Virus record (IMG/VR): IMGVR_UViG_3300009506_000066
Location: 1-43,760 of that record
From: a virus
Direction: 5' to 3' (one strand)
DNA: 43,760 nt
Each line of letters begins with the position of its first letter. The first letter of the stretch is position 1. Positions 21,010-27,578 of this stretch are shown piece by piece. The position numbers and the translations under genes were made by a program. The notes beneath the pieces were generated by a model. It had not been told where the DNA came from, did no database searches, and was given only the letters and a program-made list of their open reading frames with translations.

Positions 21010-21031
21010 CATTCATTTGCATTTTATTTGA

Positions 21032-21048
21032 AAATACAATTGAAGAGA
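21032..21048 (+). promoter_or_regulatory. Weak copy of the recurrent motif
   Basis: AAATACAATTGAAGAGA lies between the zinc-ribbon gene and the gene at 21062. It keeps CAATTGAAG but has one extra base and a different end, and it stands so close to the AGGAG at 21051 that a promoter here would leave almost no leader. Listed as a doubtful member. Confidence 0.3.
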
Positions 21049-21061
21049 ATAGGAGATTTTT

Positions 21062-21331
21062 ATGCCTTTGACGGTCGAGACAACGAGATATAGGCAGGGG
21101 ACGAAACTTGCCATAGGAACGATAATCGACGGGTACCTTACGGATGAAGAATCTGAAAAGGTATATACACGTTGGAACAAAGAGTGGCCTGAGATGCTGG
21201 CATTCCCTGGTAACCAAAAGGCGGTTACCTTTGAGATGATCCGGGAAATACCACGCAACCAACTAAATAGGGCGTTTGGTCCTAAATTTGCAAGTAAGTT
21301 GGTAGACATGGCTGCAGAATACGGGGACTAA
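21062..21331 (+). CDS. Hypothetical protein upstream of the prohead protease
   Basis: 89 residues with ATAGGAG before the ATG. N-terminal strands (TRYRQGTKLAIGTIIDGYL) lead into helices (DEESEKVYTRWNKEWPEM, then KAVTFEMIREIPRNQLNRAF). Ends two bases before the protease gene. It belongs to the head operon by position; no family recognised. Confidence 0.7.
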   Translation: MPLTVETTRYRQGTKLAIGTIIDGYLTDEESEKVYTRWNKEWPEMLAFPGNQKAVTFEMIREIPRNQLNRAFGPKFASKLVDMAAEYGD

Positions 21332-21333
21332 AT

Positions 21334-22452
21334 ATGAAAAATCTGACAAAGATTATTGGCGTCCCTCTGTCTAAGGACTTCTCTAAGTCTGATGACGGTT
21401 TTCTTGTTACTCGGGGATATTTTACATCCGATAATAAAGATGAGTTTGGTGACATTATCACCAGGAGCGCCACAGAAAGAGCCCTAGATGCTTATCGACA
21501 ATGGGGTAATATCCGGTACATGCACCAACCACGGCCTGTAGGAAAGATTACTGGCATTGGCACTGCGGATGGACTGGAATGGAACGAAGTAGAAATTAAA
21601 GTTATTGACAAAGATGCTGCTTTCGAAGTAGAGCAGGGTCTTCTAAAAGCCCTGAGTATCGGGGCGCTCATCAAGTTTGAGGACATTGAGTTTCTCGAGG
21701 ATGGTGGGCTGCTGATCAATGATTACCAATTAGCGGAGATATCCCTGGTGGACCATCCCGCAAATTATGATGCTGCACTAAAAGGTGTAGATGCCACGGA
21801 GGGTTTACGAGCCCTCGCAAAACAGCATGGTTTTGATATCGTAGCCAGAAGTATGGCATCCTTAGTAAATATGCATTTGGAGGGAAATATGCCCGAGGAA
21901 GAAAAAGCCTTAGATGAGGTTATCGAGGAGGAAATCCTTGAAGACGAATCCACAGAGGAAGTCGAACCGGAAGAAATCATCGAAGAAGATAAATCAATCG
22001 AGGAAACCGAAGAGGTTACCGAACCGGAAGACGAAGTCGATGTGGAGAAGGATATTGAAGAGGAAACCGAAATCCAGGAACCTGAAGAGGAACCTGTGGT
22101 CCTTGAGTTAAGTATGCTCGAGGCGGTTACCAATATGACTGAAGTGCTTGATAAGTACGCCCAAGCTTTTGATGGATTTTCAGAGAGACTTGATGCTGTC
22201 CTGCGGAATCTAGAGACTTCGACAGAGGATCAAGAGGCCATTGATCAGATCGATAGTACAGAGGAAGTAGAGGCTGAGAGCGACGAAGAAGAGCCAGAGG
22301 AAGTTGAGGAAGAAAAATCAGCTCCAGTAAACCGAGACGGTGGAATCCCCGCAACAGAAGTCGATTTAGACCTGGAACCGGAAGAGACTACCGAGGAAGT
22401 TAGAGACCTGAAGTCCGCTTTGAGAAAATTTCTCAAGGTTGACCAGGAATAA
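21334..22452 (+). CDS. Prohead maturation protease fused to scaffold-like domain
   Basis: 372 residues. The first 170 resemble XkdF/HK97-type prohead proteases: GYFTSDNKDEFGDIIT, catalytic His64 in IRYMHQPRPVGKI, Ser108 in LKALSIGALI, and QLAEISLVDHPAN (132-144). From residue 186 on the chain is extremely Glu-rich and low in complexity, then forms a helix (ELSMLEAVTNMTEVLDKYAQ) and ends in a basic helix (DLKSALRKFLKV), as expected for a scaffold that binds capsid protein. The enzyme clips scaffold and capsid during maturation. An internal start at 21889 likely yields the scaffold alone. Confidence 0.85.
   Translation: MKNLTKIIGVPLSKDFSKSDDGFLVTRGYFTSDNKDEFGDIITRSATERALDAYRQWGNIRYMHQPRPVGKITGIGTADGLEWNEVEIKVIDKDAAFEVEQGLLKALSIGALIKFEDIEFLEDGGLLINDYQLAEISLVDHPANYDAALKGVDATEGLRALAKQHGFDIVARSMASLVNMHLEGNMPEEEKALDEVIEEEILEDESTEEVEPEEIIEEDKSIEETEEVTEPEDEVDVEKDIEEETEIQEPEEEPVVLELSMLEAVTNMTEVLDKYAQAFDGFSERLDAVLRNLETSTEDQEAIDQIDSTEEVEAESDEEEPEEVEEEKSAPVNRDGGIPATEVDLDLEPEETTEEVRDLKSALRKFLKVDQE
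21889..22452 (+). CDS. Internally initiated scaffold protein (in-frame, nested)
   Basis: ATG 21889 inside the protease gene has GGAGG (21879-21883) five bases upstream, as good a ribosome site as any in the window. Starting there gives a 187-residue Glu-rich protein with the C-terminal basic helix, without the protease domain. This is the arrangement of lambda C/Nu3, where protease and scaffold share a C-terminus. The sequence evidence is the ribosome site placed exactly at the domain border; expression itself is inferred. Confidence 0.6.
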   Translation: MPEEEKALDEVIEEEILEDESTEEVEPEEIIEEDKSIEETEEVTEPEDEVDVEKDIEEETEIQEPEEEPVVLELSMLEAVTNMTEVLDKYAQAFDGFSERLDAVLRNLETSTEDQEAIDQIDSTEEVEAESDEEEPEEVEEEKSAPVNRDGGIPATEVDLDLEPEETTEEVRDLKSALRKFLKVDQE

Positions 22453-22481
22453 AAATTTAGAAAACACATAAGGGGGAAGCA

Positions 22482-23783
22482 ATGCCCAGTGAGTTAAAGA
22501 AAGCCTTGCTGACCTCGGCCCAATCTGCTTTGCAAGCAGAGGATCTTGATGCGATTCTTCACGAAGAGCTCATGAAACTGCAACCGTTAGCCCAGCTAAT
22601 GGAAGTGCAGCAAGCCGAGAGCAAGACACACGAATATAATGTCCGCTCGACCCACCCGCAAGGATGGTTCGAAGGCGAGACAACCCCAATGAACCAGACA
22701 TCTGGTACCTACCAGCGCAAGACGGTTCAGCTGAAGATTCAGCGCATTTGGGGTGGTGTTACCGGATTTGCCCAGGCCGTCGATGAGAAGTTTATTGACG
22801 CACTTTCAACCGAGCTGGAAGGCTCTTTGGAAGGAATGGCGGATCTGATGGAGTACGGTGCTATGTACGGTATTGCCAATGATATTGGTTTTACTGGTGA
22901 CGCCTACCAGTACTCAGGTCTTCTGCCCCGTCTGTTTGCGTATGCCCCTGGCAACGTGATTGACGCTGGTGGAAACAAAATCACCCTGGATGACATGGAT
23001 GCTGCGATCGCCAAGGCTGCTGGATATCGTCAGGTCCGCAATGACCCTCGGTTTTGGGTTATGGGTCTCCGGATGAAACAGGTGGTTGACGGCCTACAAT
23101 CGAAGGTCTCCCTGCCCCTCCAAGAGGCAGTGCTGGCTGACGGTAAAATCGTCATGGCATCTTACGCAGGTGCCCCTATCTACGAAAGCGATTTCGTGGT
23201 TCCCGAGGATACTAGCACATCTCCGGCCCTGACTTCGGCTCTCGCATCTGGCGGATCGTTAGCTGATGGCGTTGCCCACCAGCACCAGATCGCATCTGTC
23301 ACCATGTACGGTGAACAGGTTGCCAGTGCACTGTCTACGTCACGGACAATGGGTACGCCTAACTTCTCTGTGGACCTGACATGGACCGCTGATGCTAACG
23401 CAAAAGCCTACATGATCTTCCGCAAAGTTGCTACGGCAGATCCCCAGTTGATCGACATTATCCCCGCAAAGACCTATGACTCTGCTGGAACCGTAAATGG
23501 TTCTGTCGAGGCCTACACTGACGATGGCAGTCTGACTGCTATTGCCGTGAAACCTCTTGCATCAGGGGAACAGCAAATTGTCCTGGTTAACTCCAGGCCA
23601 CAACGTGGTGGTTCGTACATCGGCATGGTCGATGATATGGGCCGTCAGGTTGGCAAGTTGCTGAGCTTTGTCGAGTTAGCTCGGGTGAAAGATAGCTACG
23701 ATTACATGCTCAAGTCCTACTTGGCATTCAAGTTGGTTCACCCCAACGTGAACAGTGTTATCCGGCACGCTAAGTTAGCGTAA
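22482..23783 (+). CDS. Major capsid protein (HK97 fold) with inserted Ig/FN3-like domain
   Basis: 433 residues with AAGGGGGAAGC before the ATG. It follows the protease/scaffold, starts with a helical delta-like region (SELKKALLTSAQSALQAE), then an E-loop-like segment (HPQGWFEGETTPMN), a long spine helix (STELEGSLEGMADLMEYGAM) and a P-domain/A-domain core (DPRFWVMGLRMKQVVDGL). Residues about 268-350 form a beta-rich insertion (VDLTWTADANAKAYMIFRK ... EAYTDDGS) with fibronectin III-like pattern, after which the A-domain resumes (QQIVLVNSRPQRGGSYIG). Such insertions stand out from the shell and may bind host or mucus glycans. Confidence 0.88.
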   Translation: MPSELKKALLTSAQSALQAEDLDAILHEELMKLQPLAQLMEVQQAESKTHEYNVRSTHPQGWFEGETTPMNQTSGTYQRKTVQLKIQRIWGGVTGFAQAVDEKFIDALSTELEGSLEGMADLMEYGAMYGIANDIGFTGDAYQYSGLLPRLFAYAPGNVIDAGGNKITLDDMDAAIAKAAGYRQVRNDPRFWVMGLRMKQVVDGLQSKVSLPLQEAVLADGKIVMASYAGAPIYESDFVVPEDTSTSPALTSALASGGSLADGVAHQHQIASVTMYGEQVASALSTSRTMGTPNFSVDLTWTADANAKAYMIFRKVATADPQLIDIIPAKTYDSAGTVNGSVEAYTDDGSLTAIAVKPLASGEQQIVLVNSRPQRGGSYIGMVDDMGRQVGKLLSFVELARVKDSYDYMLKSYLAFKLVHPNVNSVIRHAKLA

Positions 23784-23809
23784 GATAGCTCCTAAAACTT
23801 AATATGTAT

Positions 23810-23831
23810 GAGCCTCCTACCCAGGGGGCTC
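23810..23831 (+). terminator. Hairpin after the capsid gene (weak terminator)
   Basis: GAGCCTCC (23810-23817) pairs with GGGGGCTC (23824-23831) with one U-G pair and a six-base loop. Only TTCAGC follows, so termination may be partial; it could also protect the capsid mRNA 3' end. A stronger terminator lies about 30 bases on. Confidence 0.5.
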
Positions 23832-23859
23832 TTCAGCTATTATCTCACTCTCCTCTCTC

Positions 23860-23897
23860 ACTCCCTGGGGCCTCCGGTCCCGGGGAGTTTCTTTTTT
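23860..23897 (+). terminator. Rho-independent terminator after the capsid gene
   Basis: ACTCCCTGGG (23860-23869) pairs with CCCGGGGAGT (23879-23888), one U-G pair, nine-base loop, followed by TTCTTTTTT. It ends the head operon and is followed at once by the recurrent motif. Confidence 0.85.
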
Positions 23898-23904
23898 CTG
23901 GAAT

Positions 23905-23919
23905 AATCGATTGTAGATA
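23905..23919 (+). promoter_or_regulatory. Copy of the recurrent motif before the connector genes
   Basis: AATCGATTGTAGATA begins seven bases after the terminator T-tract and about 55 bases before the connector ATG at 23974. Identical over ATTGTAGATA to the copies at 19069 and 43665. No TTGACA/TATAAT pair is seen in this gap, so the motif is the only promoter candidate. Confidence 0.65.
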
Positions 23920-23973
23920 ATGAACCACCTATACCTGGGTGGTGGCTAGTACAAGTTTGGACTTGGAGGCAAG

Positions 23974-24540
23974 ATGGCTGCGTGGGAGTTATGCACTAAA
24001 GAAGATGTTGTTAATATGTACCCTATACCAATGGGAGAGCTGGAAGATTCTTGGTCTATACATGTCGAGGGTCTTATACGCCAGCATCTTGGCACCCCTT
24101 ATCTTGGCGCAGAAGTTATAGTGACAGGCGAGGTTCATAATGGAGACGGGACTCCGTACCTACGGGTAAAGAATCCTCCAATTGTGTCTGTCGAGGACGT
24201 GCGGATTAATGGGGTGTCTGTGTTGGCTACAGACTATATTGTTCAGAAGAACATTATACAACTCGAGAGTGAGCTGTTTCCTCAAGGAAACGCCAATGTA
24301 GAGATCGATTACACATGCGGGGGCACGGACGTTGACCCGGTTATTTCTCTTGCTGCAGCCAGTATGGTGATCGCCATAATTAACTACAAGAAAAGATATG
24401 GCGCAGACTCTAGTATCAAGTGGTCAACAGCAGAGAACCAGACAGGAGAGAACACAGCATCGACAAACATCGGGCTGCCTAAGCACCTGAGAGATATCAT
24501 GCGCCAGTTGCTACGTAGGGACAACCCGAGAGTTATATAA
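23974..24540 (+). CDS. Head-tail connector (gp6-like)
   Basis: 188 residues, with TTGGAGGCAAG upstream, directly after the capsid operon. LCTKEDVVNMYPIPMGELED followed by IRQHLGTPYLG, then beta strands (PPIVSVEDVRINGVSVLATD) and a C-terminal helical region (LAAASMVIAIINYKKRYG), is the common shape of adaptor proteins that sit below the portal. Assignment is by position and pattern. It overlaps the next ATG by one base. Confidence 0.7.
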   Translation: MAAWELCTKEDVVNMYPIPMGELEDSWSIHVEGLIRQHLGTPYLGAEVIVTGEVHNGDGTPYLRVKNPPIVSVEDVRINGVSVLATDYIVQKNIIQLESELFPQGNANVEIDYTCGGTDVDPVISLAAASMVIAIINYKKRYGADSSIKWSTAENQTGENTASTNIGLPKHLRDIMRQLLRRDNPRVI

Positions 24541-25358
24541 TGGTCATAAAGATACAGTTCCAGCCCTTCAAAGATGCAGGGTTCACTAAAGAACAGATGG
24601 TAAGGTTCTCTAATGAAGCTGCTAAAGAACACGGTAAGGCGTTTGCGATGGATATAATTGCAGACCTTAGTAAGTGGTTGGGATTCAACCCTGGCCTGGA
24701 GGTTGATCATCCTATCGCAGAGACCGGAGAGACAGCAAGGTCATTTGAGATTAAAGAAGGGGTTGCCAAAAGTATCAACCATATAGAGATAGTCGAGGGA
24801 GGCAACTCTAAGTACATCAGAAAAGGACTTCCCCCTGGAACAAACGTATCTCTACCCAGGATAAAAATGTGGGCAGCCAGGAAGAATATAAAGTTGCTCA
24901 GCTCAGCAGAGTACGCATCTCAGAATAAAGAAAACTCTGCTCTAACTGATCTCCACTATGGCAGAGCCATAATTATAGAAGCTTTTGGTAGCAGGTCCAA
25001 GAAAGGAAAACCCTTTACAACTAGCACACATGCAAAAGCGTCGAGGGATCAGAAGAAAGTTGTAAATGCTGCATTATCTGCTATTAGAAGGGTGATAAGA
25101 GAATCTGGCACAAACAGGGCAGGTGCCAACTGGTACTCCTACTATCCAAAGAACAAGGGGATGTTTGACTATCCCACTTATTTAGCAGTTGCTCGTAGGA
25201 CACACATGTTTAATTTAGCTACTGCCCATGCACATGGAACAGCTGACGCAATGATGTCCTATTGGAATAGTAGTGGTAAGCATAGGGTCTATGACCCGAC
25301 CATTTCTAGAGCGGAAGGGGGCTCGAGGTCCCCCCGCAGAATAGGAGCTATACATTGA
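24540..25358 (+). CDS. Putative minor head/neck protein
   Basis: 272 residues between the connector and the tail-completion-like gene, where phages encode head-closure or HK97 gp10-like proteins. N-terminal helices (TKEQMVRFSNEAAKEHGKAF) lead to mixed alpha/beta sequence and a basic, Ser/Arg-rich C-terminus (AEGGSRSPRRIG). A central region is Lys/Ser-rich (GSRSKKGKPFTTSTHAKA). No signature motif is seen; the ribosome site is weak, so it probably relies on coupling to the upstream gene. Confidence 0.62.
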   Translation: MVIKIQFQPFKDAGFTKEQMVRFSNEAAKEHGKAFAMDIIADLSKWLGFNPGLEVDHPIAETGETARSFEIKEGVAKSINHIEIVEGGNSKYIRKGLPPGTNVSLPRIKMWAARKNIKLLSSAEYASQNKENSALTDLHYGRAIIIEAFGSRSKKGKPFTTSTHAKASRDQKKVVNAALSAIRRVIRESGTNRAGANWYSYYPKNKGMFDYPTYLAVARRTHMFNLATAHAHGTADAMMSYWNSSGKHRVYDPTISRAEGGSRSPRRIGAIH

Positions 25359-25783
25359 GCTACACAGAGATAGAAGAAGCTGTAAAAGATTTATTCATAA
25401 GCCACTTTGATGAGCTAGACGAAGACCGCTGCAGGATCAGCGATGCGGACGGTGTAATAGACAGCATGTTTGCTAGTGGAGAGATGTACGGTTGCTACAT
25501 AGAATACAATGGTGGCACCGAGATGTCCGGGAAACCATTTTCTAAGCCAGTCTGGGTATGGTCTGTTGCTGGGGTTATTCTTATCCAGTACTCAGCAGAT
25601 ATTGAGGCTAAGCTGCGTGTTATGGTTGACAAAACAAAAACCGTGTTCGATGATGATCCCAGATTGGGAGGTGCGTCTTCTTATGCTAAGATTGTAGACT
25701 TAGCGGACGCTTACATAGGTAATGTAAATGACATACCGTTTTACTTTTTGCCCTTTCTCATTGAGGCGATTGAACCTTTTTAG
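25355..25783 (+). CDS. Putative tail terminator/completion protein
   Basis: 142 residues starting at TTG 25355 (overlapping the previous TGA) with AGGAG eight bases before. MSYTEIEEAVKDLFISHFDE, then CYIEYNGGTEMSGKPFSKPV and VWSVAGVILIQYSADIEAKL match the small alpha/beta proteins that cap the tail tube in siphoviruses in outline. Its position two genes before the tail tube fits. The TTG start is unusual here but is well placed. Confidence 0.6.
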   Translation: MSYTEIEEAVKDLFISHFDELDEDRCRISDADGVIDSMFASGEMYGCYIEYNGGTEMSGKPFSKPVWVWSVAGVILIQYSADIEAKLRVMVDKTKTVFDDDPRLGGASSYAKIVDLADAYIGNVNDIPFYFLPFLIEAIEPF

Positions 25784-25792
25784 GAGGATAGT

Positions 25793-26197
25793 ATGCCGAA
25801 AAATAAAAGCCAGGACGAAATCGAAGAAGTTGCAGAGATTGCAGAACCAGAAGTGGTTGAAAGTCCTGAGCCCGAAGTGGAAGAAGAGCCGAAGGATGAA
25901 CCAGAGGTCAACGAAACTTCCATTGATCTTGATGCGATTCCCCTTGTCTTTGATAAGGATACCGTAGCACTGTGGTTATCTAAAGCATATGCTCGGTTGG
26001 TTAATCAGATGGATGGAGCTCTGTTGATTTCGAGCGCCCTTCCGGAGAAACAGGCACAGACTGTTCTGGTCTGGGCTATTGCTGCAGTAAAGCCTGGGGG
26101 TGTGGTTGTTGTCCCAGAGGTTTTGATGGGCAGCGAATACCTTGAGCCTCTCGAGTACGAAGGGGCGGTCAAGGACTTTTTTGCATTCCGCAAATGA
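25793..26197 (+). CDS. Hypothetical protein with acidic Pro/Glu N-terminus
   Basis: 134 residues with TTAGGAGG before the ATG. Residues 8-45 are a disordered acidic stretch (EVVESPEPEVEEEPKDEPEV). The rest is a small folded domain (FDKDTVALWLSKAYARLVNQ, then QAQTVLVWAIAAVKPGGVVV). It precedes the tail-tube gene and ends exactly where the recurrent motif begins. Its role is unknown; a virion protein is likely from context. Confidence 0.65.
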   Translation: MPKNKSQDEIEEVAEIAEPEVVESPEPEVEEEPKDEPEVNETSIDLDAIPLVFDKDTVALWLSKAYARLVNQMDGALLISSALPEKQAQTVLVWAIAAVKPGGVVVVPEVLMGSEYLEPLEYEGAVKDFFAFRK

Positions 26198-26211
26198 AAT
26201 CGATTGAAGTA
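26197..26211 (+). promoter_or_regulatory. Copy of the recurrent motif before the tail-tube gene
   Basis: AAATCGATTGAAGTA starts at the last base of the preceding stop codon, about 100 bases before the tail-tube ATG. Identical over 15 bases to the copy at 39113. It would give the abundant tail tube protein its own transcript. Confidence 0.65.
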
Positions 26212-26239
26212 TTTGAGTGAAGCTTAAGTTTGAGAAGAA

Positions 26240-26305
26240 ATGATATTAGGGGAAAAACCTTTGACGAGGAGAAACTATGGAAAAATTGTCCAATTAGGAG
26301 GATAA
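26240..26305 (+). CDS. Possible 21-codon leader peptide over the tail-tube ribosome site
   Basis: ATG 26240 after GAGAAGAA opens MILGEKPLTRRNYGKIVQLG and one more Gly, stopping at the TAA that follows the tail-tube ribosome site AGGAGG. A nested six-codon frame (26277-26297, MEKLSN) has a better site, GACGAGGAG, and stops inside the same AGGAGG. Ribosomes on either would cover the downstream site. Short frames occur by chance, so this is tentative. Confidence 0.3.
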   Translation: MILGEKPLTRRNYGKIVQLGG

Positions 26306-26308
26306 CAG

Positions 26309-26725
26309 ATGGCTGCAATAGTTGGTATTGATGCCAGAGTAGACTTTTCTACTAACGGGGGGTCTACATGGGACCCGATTCCAGAACGTAACGAGTTTTC
26401 GATCAACATAAATGTTGATTCGGCAGAGCACAAAGTATTTGTAGCATCGCTGGCAGACGCCTGGATCGAGAAGGCTCGAACCTGGATGTCATGGTCAGGA
26501 TCGCTGAGTGGTTATTACGATGACGCAGACGACACTATCTTTGATACGGTGGTTGCAGGTAATGTGATCAAGATCCGTTTCTATGATAGTCGAAACACTG
26601 CTACAAAATACTGGGAAGGAGACGCTATTCTCACGAGTGTTGATCACTCTACCGGGACTGACGACTTCTCAATGCTGTCGGTGGACTTCGAGGGGCAAGG
26701 CGCCCTAACTCGAGTAACTTCGTAA
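26309..26725 (+). CDS. Major tail tube protein
   Basis: 138 residues, with TTAGGAGGATAACAG before the ATG. The sequence is beta-rich with few charges clustered: VDFSTNGGSTWDPIPERNEF, then AEHKVFVASLADAWIEKART, then TWMSWSGSLSGYYDDADD and FSMLSVDFEGQGALT. The W-x-x-I-P-E opening and late G-x-G-x-L strand match tube proteins of TP901-1-like siphoviruses. It is followed by a terminator and then the chaperone pair, the canonical order. Confidence 0.85.
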   Translation: MAAIVGIDARVDFSTNGGSTWDPIPERNEFSININVDSAEHKVFVASLADAWIEKARTWMSWSGSLSGYYDDADDTIFDTVVAGNVIKIRFYDSRNTATKYWEGDAILTSVDHSTGTDDFSMLSVDFEGQGALTRVTS

Positions 26726-26765
26726 CAATCTGAGACATAAATAGAGTACACCTGGGACCCCATGG

Positions 26766-26788
26766 CACTACCACAAAGTAGTGTTTTT
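26766..26788 (+). terminator. Terminator after the tail tube gene
   Basis: CACTAC (26766-26771) pairs with GTAGTG (26778-26783) around a CACAAA loop, followed by TTTTT. An outer pairing of GACCCC with GGGGTT may replace it. It would reduce, not abolish, transcription into the tail chaperone genes, matching the high need for tube protein. No promoter is seen between it and 26821, so read-through is expected. Confidence 0.7.
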
Positions 26789-26820
26789 GGGGTTCTTAAA
26801 CTTTACAGGAGTGTGAATAA

Positions 26821-27243
26821 ATGGAGAAAGTAGAAGTAGGCGGAAAAGAGTATACAGTAGTAAAAACCGGGCGTGCCCAGGCAGAGCAGGTAGTACTGTT
26901 TACTCGATGGTTGTCAACGTATGGCCCCTCTTTGTTAGAGGGGATGGATACAGAAAATCTTGGGGATAAGAGTGGTCTGATTATGATTACATCTATTTTG
27001 GGTAATCTGACATCGGATGCTCTTGTTGACTTATTCCAGGTACTGGTAGGTTGCAGCAAGAAAGAAGCTGAAACCTACTTTGATATAGGTATCCTGGTAG
27101 AGGTTGCCATGGAAGTCTATGAGAACCAAGCTGGTATCCGGAGATTACTGGACCGTTTTTTCTTCACGGAAGACTTACGAGAGTCTACGGAAGAGCCTTC
27201 CACGAGCTCAGAAGAGAATACGGATACACCGACGACCAAATAA
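26821..27243 (+). CDS. Tail assembly chaperone, short form (gpG-like)
   Basis: 140 residues with ACAGGAGTG upstream. It opens with a beta segment (EKVEVGGKEYTVVKTGRAQA) and helices (VVLFTRWLSTYGPSLLEG), then LLDRFFFTEDL over the slippery site. The zero-frame tail (STEEPSTSSEENTDTPTTK) is low-complexity, as in many gpG-type proteins whose C-terminus is replaced after frameshifting. Located between tail tube and tape measure, the invariant place for these chaperones, which wrap the tape measure during tail assembly. Confidence 0.85.
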   Translation: MEKVEVGGKEYTVVKTGRAQAEQVVLFTRWLSTYGPSLLEGMDTENLGDKSGLIMITSILGNLTSDALVDLFQVLVGCSKKEAETYFDIGILVEVAMEVYENQAGIRRLLDRFFFTEDLRESTEEPSTSSEENTDTPTTK

Positions 27244-27575
27244 TAGACCATATAGAGTTATATGGTGTTAAGTGGCTAACAGATTCCTGGAAATATATAC
27301 AGGAAGACAGGGCCGATCACTATAGGATGCTAACTAATATTGCGCCTCTTGCACGGACTGCGATGGATAAGCAGGGGGGCAGGGCTCTAGCAGACTATTC
27401 TAAGAAGATCGACCGGATGTTAGATAAATATACTCCTTGGAGAAAAAAGCGTGGGTGGGCTAGGGGCCTCACTCATGGAAAGAATGTGGAACCTGGGGAA
27501 GTTATGGTACTCTTGGATGCAGGTGACTCACCCAATGATCCTTTATTTAAGGGCGCAAAAACAACCAGGGAGTAG
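26821..27575 (+). CDS. Tail assembly chaperone, -1 frameshift product (gpGT-like)
   Basis: At 27156-27162 the bases T-TTT-TTC in the zero frame form a classical X-XXY-YYZ slippery heptamer. Slipping back one base re-reads 27162 and continues CTT CAC GGA..., giving LHGRLTRVYGRAFHELRREY, then GYTDDQIIDHIELYGVKWLT and on to 27575, about 251 residues in all. The new frame has no stop for 137 codons and its protein looks well folded and helical, unlike the zero-frame tail. The 82-codon open frame from 27327 is only its end. Frameshifted G/GT pairs are general among long-tailed phages. Confidence 0.9.
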
Positions 27576-27578
27576 ACT

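Noticed and set aside
20009-22469. Long minus-strand open frames opposite the portal and protease genes
   Set aside because: They lie antisense to well-supported genes, lack ribosome sites, and the Ser-rich one is simply the mirror of the Glu-rich scaffold codons.
27327-27575. Independent 82-residue gene starting at ATG 27327
   Set aside because: The frame continues upstream without a stop to the slippery site at 27156, there is no ribosome site at 27327, and the sequence fits the gpT half of the frameshift product.
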